Below, one piece after another: positions 8,853 through 17,293 of a stretch of 64,000 nt of DNA. This stretch comes from Devosia enhydra. Its GTDB lineage: Bacteria; Pseudomonadota; Alphaproteobacteria; Rhizobiales; Devosiaceae. The translations under genes and the position numbers were made by a program. The stretch lies in contig NZ_FPKU01000001.1 of NCBI RefSeq assembly GCF_900119845.1, positions 653,528-717,527 of the forward strand, read 5' to 3'. Numbering within the stretch: the first letter of the stretch is position 1; every line of letters begins with the position of its first letter. The notes beneath the pieces were generated by a model. That model had not been told where the DNA came from. It saw only the letters and a list, made by a program, of their open reading frames with translations, and searched no databases.

Positions 8853-9452
8853 ATGGCCATGCAACGCTTGACCGAACAAATTCTTGCACATGCGGATGGG
8901 CTGCCTGAAGGCAGGCCGGTCGCGGCCAAAAGTTTGCTCCACCTCGGAAACCGGGCGGCGGTGGATCAGGCTCTGTCGCGCCTTGCCGAACGGGGACAAC
9001 TGCTTCGGGCTGGGCGGGGTGTGTATCTGTTGCCCGTTACGAGTCGGTTCGGTGTGAGGGCTCCGTCAGTGGAGCTTGCGGTGGAAGCGATCGCCGCCCA
9101 GCGCGGTGAGGTCATCGTCTCGAGCGGTGCGGCCGCCGCCAACCGTCTTGGGCTTACCACACAGGTGCCGGCCCGGTCGGTCTATCTGACGTCGGGGCGC
9201 TCCAGAAAGATGAGACTTGGCGACCAGCTCGTCGAGCTTCGCCATGCACCACGATGGCAACTCGCGCTGGCTCACCGGCCCGTGGGCGAGGCGATACGAG
9301 CCTTAGCATGGTTAGGGCCCGACAGGGCCGAGACAGCCCTGCGGACCTTGAAGGGGAAGCTTGCACCCGCTGCCTTCAACGAATTGGCCGCAGCGGCGCC
9401 GCAGCTTCCGACATGGCTGGCGCGCAACGTCGGGAAGGTCGCGCATGGCTGA
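8853..9452 (+). CDS. DUF6088 / AbiEi-like antitoxin, without its toxin
   Basis: A 199-residue protein of the DUF6088 type, related to AbiEi antitoxins of type IV toxin-antitoxin systems. The N-terminal winged helix (AVDQALSRLAERGQLLRAGRGVYLLP) binds DNA and the rest is the AbiEi-like C-terminal domain (VIVSSGAAAANRLGLTTQVP, VGEAIRALAWLGP). Start ATG 8853 follows an AGGGGG ribosome site; ATG 8859 is the alternative. Family members normally sit directly upstream of an AbiEii-type nucleotidyltransferase toxin. Here the next frame is only 32 codons and then a different cassette begins, so the antitoxin appears orphaned. A perfect inverted repeat upstream probably makes it autoregulated. Confidence 0.65.
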   Translation: MAMQRLTEQILAHADGLPEGRPVAAKSLLHLGNRAAVDQALSRLAERGQLLRAGRGVYLLPVTSRFGVRAPSVELAVEAIAAQRGEVIVSSGAAAANRLGLTTQVPARSVYLTSGRSRKMRLGDQLVELRHAPRWQLALAHRPVGEAIRALAWLGPDRAETALRTLKGKLAPAAFNELAAAAPQLPTWLARNVGKVAHG

Positions 9453-9543
9453 TTCATTCCACCTCGCCGAGATCGAGTTCGCGGACGTCATACCCGTCGG
9501 CGACAAGTTGACCGCGGCGCCGCTGTCCTGGCGTCGGAGCTGA
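9445..9543 (+). pseudogene. 32-codon remnant overlapping the DUF6088 gene
   Basis: ATG 9445 overlaps the end of the DUF6088 gene and opens MADSFHL, the kind of start seen in AbiEii-type toxins paired with DUF6088. After about seven codons it reads AEIEFADVIPVGDKL, which does not look like a toxin, and stops at 9543. I read it as the start of a deleted toxin gene joined to foreign sequence. The match is very short, so this is a weak inference. Confidence 0.25.
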
Positions 9544-9544
9544 A

Positions 9545-10777
9545 ATGTTGCGACAGGCGGCCAAACGAACCCGAACAAAACGCGCACCGCCGATCGAGCC
9601 TGCACTTGGCTGGACCTATCTCTCTCGCGAGGCGCTCTCCCGCGCGAAGGCGCAGATGGACGAAGAGTCCATGGGCGTGCGCGACGAGATCGGTTTCCTG
9701 ACGATCCACCAGCGTTACGCCGACCGCTTCTTTCCGGGCACATCGGTCCTGCATACCCGCGCCCGCTACGCGATTTTCGTGCCTTGGCTGTTCGAGGATC
9801 TCGCGGGCATGGTCGGACCGGCTGCGCAGCGCGCCTTGCGTGAGCGCGAGAGATTGCTCGCCGGACGGCTGAGCGACGCGGGCGAAGCCCAGGTGATCGG
9901 CGGCCGTGTCTTTCCAAAGCCCTCAAGCCAGCCGCCGTCCACCGTCTATTGGAACGCGCTCGCGGCTTGGGCGATTTTGCGCCCGCGACCGGACGGTCGG
10001 ACGATTTCCCGTGGGCAGGCGCATGGGTTGCTGAAGACCGTCGGTTCGCCCATCGACGATGATGGTCAGCCTCTCCTGAGCTTTGAGCCGCCTTTCGTGC
10101 GGCTTCCCGATCGTCCGAGCAACTGGCAGAGTGGAGACATCACGCTTCGCCTAAAGAAGGCGGAGGCCGGGTTCCTGCGTGAGCGGCTGGCGCAGCTACG
10201 TGGCAATGGCGGCCGTGAACTGTCGCTGCTGGCAAGGCTGGTCAGAACCGAGGCAGCGGCTCCTGCCGAGATGTGGGCCAACGAAACATACGCCATCGCC
10301 GGCGCCGATCAGGGCCCGCTTGTCCGCGCGCAGCAGGCCGCCAGTCTCGCGGGCATCGGCCGCGCCATCTACGACGCGCTGCTGGAGCGGATCGTCGAGA
10401 TCGATGACAAGCGGGATATCTCGACCCGTCACCGCGAGCATCTTGGGGTTATCCTCGCGGAGCAGGGTCCGATCGCAGCCGGGCTCGATATAGCGGCGCT
10501 CGAAGCGGACATTGGGTCTCTGCCGGCGAAACTGCTTGCTGTGGTCACGGCAACGAGGGACTGGATCGCTGCGGGATCGGGGAATCCTGTCGCGCTTTCC
10601 GACGTCTATACCGCAGCCGAGGCGCGCAAGGGACCGCGCGCGCGGCTTGCGCCGACCCCCAATGGGCGGGCGCGCCGACTCGAGTGGTCGAGCGATGAAC
10701 ATGGCTTGGCCGGACCCCTCCATTACCGGTGGCAGCAGGTCAGTACGCTTCTCGACGATCTGGCGGATCCCGAATGA
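9545..10777 (+). CDS. DUF6361 family protein, first gene of a putative defence triad
   Basis: A 410-residue protein of the DUF6361 type with no enzymatic motif I can name. Conserved-looking stretches are GWTYLSREALSRAKAQM near the N-terminus, DRFFPGTSVLHTRARYAIFVPW (about residues 60-81), VYWNALAAWAIL, and a C-terminal helical part ending QQVSTLLDDL. It is cytoplasmic, with no signal or membrane segment. ATG 9545 follows GGAG with 6-base spacing. It overlaps the next gene (ATGA, 10774), and that gene overlaps the helicase, so three proteins are made from one message. Because its partners are a PLD-fold nuclease-like protein and a helicase, it probably acts in nucleic-acid surveillance; that is inference. 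Confidence 0.6.
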   Translation: MLRQAAKRTRTKRAPPIEPALGWTYLSREALSRAKAQMDEESMGVRDEIGFLTIHQRYADRFFPGTSVLHTRARYAIFVPWLFEDLAGMVGPAAQRALRERERLLAGRLSDAGEAQVIGGRVFPKPSSQPPSTVYWNALAAWAILRPRPDGRTISRGQAHGLLKTVGSPIDDDGQPLLSFEPPFVRLPDRPSNWQSGDITLRLKKAEAGFLRERLAQLRGNGGRELSLLARLVRTEAAAPAEMWANETYAIAGADQGPLVRAQQAASLAGIGRAIYDALLERIVEIDDKRDISTRHREHLGVILAEQGPIAAGLDIAALEADIGSLPAKLLAVVTATRDWIAAGSGNPVALSDVYTAAEARKGPRARLAPTPNGRARRLEWSSDEHGLAGPLHYRWQQVSTLLDDLADPE

Positions 10778-12624
10778 GCGGCGCGGTCGACAGTTGGCCA
10801 GCTCTTTCGTTTCTGGAAGGCCTGCGTCCCGGCCCTGACGAGAATGTCGAATTGGCGTTGCTGGCGTCTTATTCGGCAGACCTTGGATCGATCGGCGCGG
10901 CCTTGCTAGCCCTCGCCGGCAAGGACAATGAGGCGGGGCGAGGCAGCCCCTCCGATTTCGCCGATGCCGTTGAACGCCTGCGCGGCAAGGTGCGGATCAT
11001 CATCCAGCGCGGTCGGCTTGCGAAGATGCGGCGAACGCCGCGTATCGCGGCGGTGCTGGACCAATTCGTGCGGGAAGTCGATTTCGACGAAGCTGCCCAT
11101 AGCTGGCATCCCAAGGCTGCGTTGGTACGGACACGGAGCGAAGGCGGCGAGATCGGGTGGCGGCTCTGGATCGGAAGCCGAAATCTCACCGAGTGCGTCA
11201 ACCGCGACATCGGGCTTCTGCTGGTGTCAGGGGAGAATGGCGGAGGCCCGATCTCCGGGGCAGGCGATCTGGCACGCGCGTTAGCTGAGCGTGCCGAGCT
11301 CAAGGGAGTCCGGCCTGCTTCCCTCGCGACTGCGATTACGAAGATCCCGTGGCGAGCGCCCGCCGGCGTGCGCGTCGAGCGAATTCGCTGGTCTACGGGG
11401 ACAGGAGGCCTGCAAGCTCCAGTTCCACCGGCAGGGGCCGATGAAATCGTCGTCGTTAGCCCGTTCATCGATAAGAATTTCTTGGCCGGACAAGTGTCGA
11501 AGGGGCCGAAGCCGGCCCGTCGCGTGCTGCTAACGACCATGCGCGAGATCGAGCGGGTTGGCCCGTCGCTCTCCTCGTTCGACGATTTGTTGGCGCTGGA
11601 TGCGCCGGATTATCCCATCGGCGACCCGGAGCCGGAGCAGGCGAACACCGGATCGGCATCTGACGCAGACACTGCGGATGACGAGGAGGCAGAGATCGGC
11701 CGAGGCCTCCATGCCAAATTGCTGTTCGTGCGCGCGGGACGAAAGCGGACCCTATGGCTCGGAAGCGCGAACGCCACCATGCGGGCGTGGACGGGCCGCA
11801 ACGCGGAGGTCATCGCTGAGTTGCAGATCACTGAGGCGCTGGAGAAAGGTCTGAGGGTTTTGCTCGGCTCGGCGCGGATCGTCGAGGCGCCGGATACCGA
11901 ATATCCGCCGGACGCGGCGGCGCTGGAAGAAGAAGCGCTCGAGCGAGCTCGGGCGCAGGTCGCAGCGCGATGGGCGAGCACGCTCAGCATCGACGGGGAT
12001 GAGGTCCATCTTGTCCATGGTTCCGATCTCTATCCCGATGGACCGCATCCTGAGGAAGCCGACATCGTGCTCGAAGTCGGCGCCTTGCACGGCGAGCTAA
12101 AAGCATGGCCGCGGCGACAGACGACGGTGGCGCTTGGGCCCACGCTTCCTGCCGAACGAAGCGAGTTCGTGCGCTTGCGTGTCAGCCGCAGCGAGAAGGG
12201 ACTTTCCTGGCTGCAGCGCGCGCCCGCCGACCCGCCTTTCGGCGAAGAGCGCGATCGCGCGGCCTTCGTGCGATTTCTGGGAGCGAGGGGCTTCCTTCTC
12301 TGGCTGGCAGGACTGTTGGCTGATGATGGCCGCGATGGGGAGGATGACTGGACGATCGAGAAGCAACAGGATCGTGCAGCCCCCGGTGTAAATCCAGCGC
12401 TCGATCCCGCACTTCCGACGCTGGAGGAGATGCTCGCGGCCTGGTCGCGCGATCGAAACAAGTTCCGCGAAATCGAACGCCGCGTTTCAGAATACCTGCC
12501 TGCCGTTCTGGAGCAGGCGGCCCAGGAAGACCTGCAAACCGCTGCGATGTTGCGGCGCTTCGAGGAACTGTGGGGCAAGCTGCGGATCGGCCTCGGCGAA
12601 GAGCGCAAGGAGAAGCGTCGGTGA
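10774..12624 (+). CDS. Phospholipase-D-fold protein, putative nuclease of the triad
   Basis: A 616-residue protein with two PLD half-motifs: WHPKAALV ... WIGSRNLTE (about residues 110-139) and GLHAKLLFV ... WLGSANATMRAW (about 310-337). These give the His-Lys and Gly-Ser-Asn elements of the HKD active site. The first half-motif has HPK and the second HAK, so both catalytic histidines are present. A helical C-terminal part of about 200 residues follows. PLD-fold proteins in defence operons (for example DrmC of DISARM) are candidate nucleases. It overlaps the upstream DUF6361 gene by 4 bp and the downstream helicase by 4 bp (GTGA). The start ATG 10774 was chosen for that coupling; the frame is open further upstream. 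Confidence 0.75.
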   Translation: MSGAVDSWPALSFLEGLRPGPDENVELALLASYSADLGSIGAALLALAGKDNEAGRGSPSDFADAVERLRGKVRIIIQRGRLAKMRRTPRIAAVLDQFVREVDFDEAAHSWHPKAALVRTRSEGGEIGWRLWIGSRNLTECVNRDIGLLLVSGENGGGPISGAGDLARALAERAELKGVRPASLATAITKIPWRAPAGVRVERIRWSTGTGGLQAPVPPAGADEIVVVSPFIDKNFLAGQVSKGPKPARRVLLTTMREIERVGPSLSSFDDLLALDAPDYPIGDPEPEQANTGSASDADTADDEEAEIGRGLHAKLLFVRAGRKRTLWLGSANATMRAWTGRNAEVIAELQITEALEKGLRVLLGSARIVEAPDTEYPPDAAALEEEALERARAQVAARWASTLSIDGDEVHLVHGSDLYPDGPHPEEADIVLEVGALHGELKAWPRRQTTVALGPTLPAERSEFVRLRVSRSEKGLSWLQRAPADPPFGEERDRAAFVRFLGARGFLLWLAGLLADDGRDGEDDWTIEKQQDRAAPGVNPALDPALPTLEEMLAAWSRDRNKFREIERRVSEYLPAVLEQAAQEDLQTAAMLRRFEELWGKLRIGLGEERKEKRR

Positions 12625-15600
12625 GCGCCCCCAAGCCGTTCCAGGCAGCAGCCGTCGATGCCGCGCTCTCGGCTTTTGCCAATCAGGGCGGGCGCCGACG
12701 CTTTCTGGTGGCCGATGAAGTCGGATTGGGAAAGACTATCGTCGCGAAGGAAGTCGCGCGCCGTATGTCGGAAGACGGTGAGCGGCCTCTCGTTATCTAT
12801 TACATCGCCAACGGCCATGCGGTCTCCCACCAGAACAAGGGGCGCGTCGTCAGCTTCCTCGACGAGCCGGAACGTAAGGCGGCTGTCGCGACGCCGGATC
12901 GCCTTTCCCTGATCGCGGTCTCGAAGCGGTCCGACAAGCCGGTTCTGATCTATGCGCTGACGCCGGCGACGTCCTTCCCCGGCGCGCGTGCTCGCCTGAC
13001 CGGCGGAAGAAAAGAGGAGCGGGCATTTCTCAAGGTGCTGCTGGACCGGGCTTACCCGGCGTTCGCTCGCGATCTCGATCCGGCCGTATTGCGCCTGAGC
13101 GTTGGCGCTTCCTGGGACTGGCTGGTCGAGGATGCCGAGAGGAAGCTCGCCGCGGCGCCACCGCATCTGACACGGCGGTTTCGCGAGGCGCTGGCGGCTG
13201 AATTTGGAGAGCCCGTGCGCGAAAGGCTCGAGCAAGCTCTGTATGGTGACGAGGAGCGGAAGATAAAGCCGCTCAAACCGACCACCTTCGTCGGTCATCT
13301 TCGTCGGGCCCTGGCGCTGGCGACCCTACGTCATCAGCCGCCCGATTTGGTCATTCTGGATGAGTTTCAGCGTTACAGGCAGCTATTGGACGAAAAGGAC
13401 GCCGACCCGCTCCTCAAGGCCCTGCTGGAGCCCTACGGGTCAGTGGCTCGGCCAGCCATCCTGCTCCTCAGCGCAACACCCTACCGGCTGCTCAGCACGC
13501 GATGGGAGGAAGCCCAGGGCGCGCTCGCGCACGCCGAGTTGCTGGAGTTGATCGAGTTCCTCGCCGGCTCCGATGTCCGTGACCGCGCAAAGTCTCTGTT
13601 TTCTGATTTCGGCGACAAGTTGCGGGACATCGCGGTGCATGCGGAGGCGACCGATCCCCGCCTGGAGATCGAGATCAACGAGGCTGCCGGACTCAGAGAT
13701 GCTCTTCGCGCACTGCTGACACCGGTCATGTCCAGGACAGAGCGGGACAGCGTCGCCTCGGGCGATCCGTTGGCTGGAACGCAATTCCTTGCGGCGGAGC
13801 CGATAGCTGAAGACTTCCAAATCTATCGGCATCTAGCAGACAGCTTTCCTGAAGACGTGCGCTACGAAGCGCTGCCCTATTGGTCGTCTGTCCCGCTGCC
13901 GGCCCAATCCCTCGGGCCTCGGTACGCGGCTTGGAAGCGCGCAACCATCAAGGCCGCGCCGAAGCTCACGAAGATGACACGGGAGCGCCGCAACAAGCTG
14001 GATGCGCCAGCGAGTTGGCCTGACGCGAAACTCAGGGCGCTCAGCGCCGCAGCGCCGGCGAAACTTCTATCCTTGCCGTGGGTCGCGCCCTCTCTACCGT
14101 GGTGGCCGCTTGCCGGCGGCTGGAAGGGTATAGTCGCCGACCCGAAACTGCTGATGTTCAGCCGGTTTCGAGCGACTCCGCCGAGCGTGGCGGCGCTCCT
14201 GAGTTTCGGGGTCGAAGCGTCATGCCTTCCCCGACAGCGTGGCGGCTACGAGAAAGCCTATCGGCGGCGGCGCTTCAAACTGGCGGCCGTTCCCGGACCG
14301 GTCATGGCCGCCTTTCATCCGTCACCATGGCTCATCCGGCATACGGATCCGCTCGCGAAAGCGGGGGAGACGATCGGTGCTATCCGCAAGCAGGTGAGGC
14401 GGCAGATTCTCGCGGCACTTCCCAAGGGGATCATCGAGAAGGACACGGTGAAGGCCCGTCGACGGCACCGATCCATCGGCCGGACCTTGGCCGCGATAGA
14501 ACGGGCGGCCGGGCTGTCAGAACAGTCTGCTGCTGCTTGGAGCAGCGCCGTCGGGGAGGATCGCGCCGCCCGGTCCGCCGTCCTTAAATGGCGACAGACG
14601 CCAACGATCGAGCGCCTCTCGCCGGCCGAACTCAATGATCTCGTCGACTATGCCATCGGCGCGCCGGGCGTGGTGCTCGGCCGAGCGCTATTGCGGCATG
14701 ACCCGACAATCCTTGATCCGGCGCGCTATAGTGAACTCGTTCAATTGAGCTGGCAGGGCTTGCGCGCGTATCTCGACAATCCGGTGATCCTGTCGTCCCT
14801 GCCGGGCAAGAACGCGGTCGATCAGGTGATGGGCGCCGTCGTCGATGGCGGTTTCGAAAGTGTCCTCGACGAGCATTTCTGGCTTCGCGCGCAGAATCTT
14901 CCAGAGGGTGCGGCGGGCCTTGCCAAGGATTTGCACTCTTCGCTCGGCCTGCGGGCGGGTAGTTTCAGCTTTCACAGTATTGGCGGGCCAGCGCACAAGA
15001 TACCGGTACGGTCCCATGTCGCTGTTCCGTTCGGCGACGCCGAGACGGAACCGGCCGGCAAGGTGAATGGAGCGCTCGCGCCATCCGCGCCAGCGCGGCC
15101 GGACGAAGTCCGTCGGAGCTTCAACACGCCGTTCTGGCCGCATGTGCTGGCAACGACGTCGGTCGGACAGGAAGGTCTGGATTTCCATCCCTGGTGTTCG
15201 CATGTCGTGCATTGGGATTTGTCCTCCAACCCGCTCGACCTTGAGCAGCGCGAAGGTCGCGTTCAGCGCTACGCCGGGCTGGCGGTGAGGCGGCGACTTT
15301 CGAACATGTTGCGCGAAGAAGCTCTTGGACGCGTGGTTGTGTCGGGCGGCTCTGCTTGGCATCACCTGCAGCGGCAGGCGGAGAAGCTGGTTGATGTGAG
15401 CGGCCTTCGACCTTGGTGGGTGCTTGAGAATGCTGAGATCAGCCGCCACGTCTTCGAACGTCCATTTGGCCGGGACATGAGCCGCTTCGCCCAGCTTCGC
15501 GAGCAGCGCATGATCTACCGACTGGCGTTGGGCCAGCCCAACCAGGAGGACTTCATCGAGATTCTTGCGCGCGGCGGCGAGGCGACCCGCGTATTGCTGA

Positions 15601-15713
15601 GCCCGCTTGTGCTGGATCTCTCCGCTATGGGGCTACGTCAGGCACCCGAACCAGCCGCCCCGGATTGTCGCAGTGCCACACGGTTCCCCCTTCCCCTGGA
15701 CCAAATGGGGTGA
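12621..15713 (+). CDS. SNF2-like helicase, third gene of the triad
   Basis: A 1030-residue SF2 helicase. Motif I VADEVGLGKTIVAKE is at about residues 30-44, motif II ILDEFQRYRQ at about 244-253, motif III LLLSATPYRLL at about 281-291, and a C-terminal RecA domain has TSVGQEGLDF and LEQREGRVQRYAG (about 845-885). The two domains are separated by a large insertion of roughly 500 residues. GTG 12621 overlaps the PLD stop. ATP-driven translocation on DNA or RNA is expected, with the PLD protein as the cutting partner. The gene ends cleanly 46 bp before the AbiE pair. It resembles helicases of DISARM/Hhe-like islands, but I cannot assign a named system. Confidence 0.75.
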   Translation: MSAPKPFQAAAVDAALSAFANQGGRRRFLVADEVGLGKTIVAKEVARRMSEDGERPLVIYYIANGHAVSHQNKGRVVSFLDEPERKAAVATPDRLSLIAVSKRSDKPVLIYALTPATSFPGARARLTGGRKEERAFLKVLLDRAYPAFARDLDPAVLRLSVGASWDWLVEDAERKLAAAPPHLTRRFREALAAEFGEPVRERLEQALYGDEERKIKPLKPTTFVGHLRRALALATLRHQPPDLVILDEFQRYRQLLDEKDADPLLKALLEPYGSVARPAILLLSATPYRLLSTRWEEAQGALAHAELLELIEFLAGSDVRDRAKSLFSDFGDKLRDIAVHAEATDPRLEIEINEAAGLRDALRALLTPVMSRTERDSVASGDPLAGTQFLAAEPIAEDFQIYRHLADSFPEDVRYEALPYWSSVPLPAQSLGPRYAAWKRATIKAAPKLTKMTRERRNKLDAPASWPDAKLRALSAAAPAKLLSLPWVAPSLPWWPLAGGWKGIVADPKLLMFSRFRATPPSVAALLSFGVEASCLPRQRGGYEKAYRRRRFKLAAVPGPVMAAFHPSPWLIRHTDPLAKAGETIGAIRKQVRRQILAALPKGIIEKDTVKARRRHRSIGRTLAAIERAAGLSEQSAAAWSSAVGEDRAARSAVLKWRQTPTIERLSPAELNDLVDYAIGAPGVVLGRALLRHDPTILDPARYSELVQLSWQGLRAYLDNPVILSSLPGKNAVDQVMGAVVDGGFESVLDEHFWLRAQNLPEGAAGLAKDLHSSLGLRAGSFSFHSIGGPAHKIPVRSHVAVPFGDAETEPAGKVNGALAPSAPARPDEVRRSFNTPFWPHVLATTSVGQEGLDFHPWCSHVVHWDLSSNPLDLEQREGRVQRYAGLAVRRRLSNMLREEALGRVVVSGGSAWHHLQRQAEKLVDVSGLRPWWVLENAEISRHVFERPFGRDMSRFAQLREQRMIYRLALGQPNQEDFIEILARGGEATRVLLSPLVLDLSAMGLRQAPEPAAPDCRSATRFPLPLDQMG

Positions 15714-15758
15714 TACAAATCCTCGGATAATAGATGCCACACTCCGAGCCTACGTATC

Positions 15759-16376
15759 GTGCCCGAAACCGCGTCCCAGCGCCGCATTGCCCACTCCGTG
15801 CTCACAGCGCGCGGTATTGCGCGTCTCGCCGAGCTGCGGGCGGCTGGAGTGACCGCGGCAACTATGAGCCGCATGGAGCGGGATGGCGAGGTGCTCCGAC
15901 TTGCGCGAGGGCTTTATCAACTCCCTGATGCGCCGCTCGACGCGCATCACAGTCTGGCCGAGGCAGCGAAACGGGTGCCTAAGGGTGTGGTCTGCCTCGT
16001 CTCAGCCCTCGCGTTCCATCAACTTACCGATCAGCTCCCAAGGCAGGTGTGGATCGCCATTGGCCAAAAAGATTGGGCCCCAAAAGCAGATGGCACGCCA
16101 GTTCGGCTCGTGCGCTTCACGGATCGCCTCCTTACGGAAGGCGTCGAATCCCACACCGTCGAAGGGGTGCCCGTAAAGGTCTTTGAGGTCGCGAAGACAA
16201 TCGCCGACTGCTTCCGGTATCGCAACAAGATCGGCCTGTCGGTGGCGATTGAAGGTCTCCAGGAGGCGCTGCGTCAACGCAAGACAACGCCTGGCGAAAT
16301 CGTCAGGCAAGCGGAGCGAGGAGCGATCGCGACGGTCATTCGACCTTATCTCGAGGCGCTGACCGCCAATGGCTAA
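15759..16376 (+). CDS. abiEi: AbiEi-family antitoxin
   Basis: A 205-residue type IV antitoxin. The N-terminal winged helix-turn-helix reads ARLAELRAAGVTAATMSRME and DGEVLRLARGLYQLPD (about residues 20-57). The AbiEi C-terminal domain follows with VCLVSALAFHQLTDQLP, VEGVPVKVFEVAKTIADCF (about 130-147) and LSVAIEGLQEALRQ. The GTG start at 15759 has no competing ATG upstream in frame. It overlaps the toxin gene by 8 bp (16369-16376), typical of the pair. AbiEi normally represses the operon and counteracts the toxin without a stable complex. It sits between two helicase cassettes and could stabilise the island. Confidence 0.85.
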   Translation: MPETASQRRIAHSVLTARGIARLAELRAAGVTAATMSRMERDGEVLRLARGLYQLPDAPLDAHHSLAEAAKRVPKGVVCLVSALAFHQLTDQLPRQVWIAIGQKDWAPKADGTPVRLVRFTDRLLTEGVESHTVEGVPVKVFEVAKTIADCFRYRNKIGLSVAIEGLQEALRQRKTTPGEIVRQAERGAIATVIRPYLEALTANG

Positions 16377-17253
16377 GGAGCTCAAAAATATCGGCGCTTC
16401 GGTGCGCGCCCGCCTCCTGCAGGTCGCCAAGGCAAGTGGCCAGAGCTTTGATCTTGTCTTAACGCGCTTTGCGCTCGAACGGCTCCTCTTCCGGCTCAGC
16501 CAATCACCGCATGCGGACCGCTTCGTTCTGAAAGGCGCGATGCTGATGATGAGTTGGTTCGAGGATCCACATCGCGGCACGCGTGACCTCGATCTGTTGG
16601 GGTTTGGTGACCCTGAACCTGAGGCGATGCTCGGGACATTTCGGGACATCCTGGCGCTCAACGATGATGATGGTGTGGAATTTGACGTCGACGCCCTTCG
16701 CGTCGATCGCATTCGCGAAGAGCTCGAATATGGCGGGCTGAGGCTGCGGACAACCGCCTCGATCAGCGGCGCCAGGATCAATCTGACGATCGACATCGGC
16801 TTCGGTGATGCGGTGGAACCCGGCGCGGAGATGCTCGACTATCCCACCATGTTAGCTTTTGCCGCACCGCGTCTGCGTGCGTACGCGCGCGAAACTGTTA
16901 TTGCTGAGAAGTTTCAGGCGATGGTCGCGCTCGGACGCGCGAACAGTCGCATGAAGGATTTCTACGACATCTGGATCCTCAGCAAGTCATTCGATTTCGC
17001 CGGCGACAGGCTCGCGCGCGCGATCGCTGCGACGTTTGCCCGGCGCGAGACAGCGGTTCCTGTCGATTTGCCCGATGCACTAACGTCGGCTTTCGCCAAC
17101 GATGAACAAAAACAGCGACAGTGGAACGCCTTTGTCAGAGACGTTTCCGCCAATCCGGGAAGCTTGGAAGATGTCGTGACCAGCCTGGCCGAGTTTCTAA
17201 TGCCGCGCGCTATACAAGCGCGCGCTTCAAATAATAATGGTTCAAAGTTGTAA
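16369..17253 (+). CDS. abiEii: AbiEii-family nucleotidyltransferase toxin
   Basis: A 294-residue nucleotidyltransferase toxin. FVLKGAMLM (residues 52-60) and RGTRDLDLLGFG (69-80) form the substrate loop and the paired aspartates that bind metal. Later, VIAEKFQAMVALG and MKDFYDIWIL (about 185-210) match the conserved C-terminal block. AbiEii enzymes add nucleotides to RNA acceptors such as tRNA and stop growth during phage attack; this is family knowledge. All key residues are present, so the toxin looks active. It overlaps its antitoxin and lies 40 bp before the large helicase operon, so read-through into that operon is possible. Confidence 0.88.
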   Translation: MAKELKNIGASVRARLLQVAKASGQSFDLVLTRFALERLLFRLSQSPHADRFVLKGAMLMMSWFEDPHRGTRDLDLLGFGDPEPEAMLGTFRDILALNDDDGVEFDVDALRVDRIREELEYGGLRLRTTASISGARINLTIDIGFGDAVEPGAEMLDYPTMLAFAAPRLRAYARETVIAEKFQAMVALGRANSRMKDFYDIWILSKSFDFAGDRLARAIAATFARRETAVPVDLPDALTSAFANDEQKQRQWNAFVRDVSANPGSLEDVVTSLAEFLMPRAIQARASNNNGSKL

Positions 17254-17293
17254 TTCAGATATCTCTTTTCGAGATGACTGAAGAGGGGGCGTC

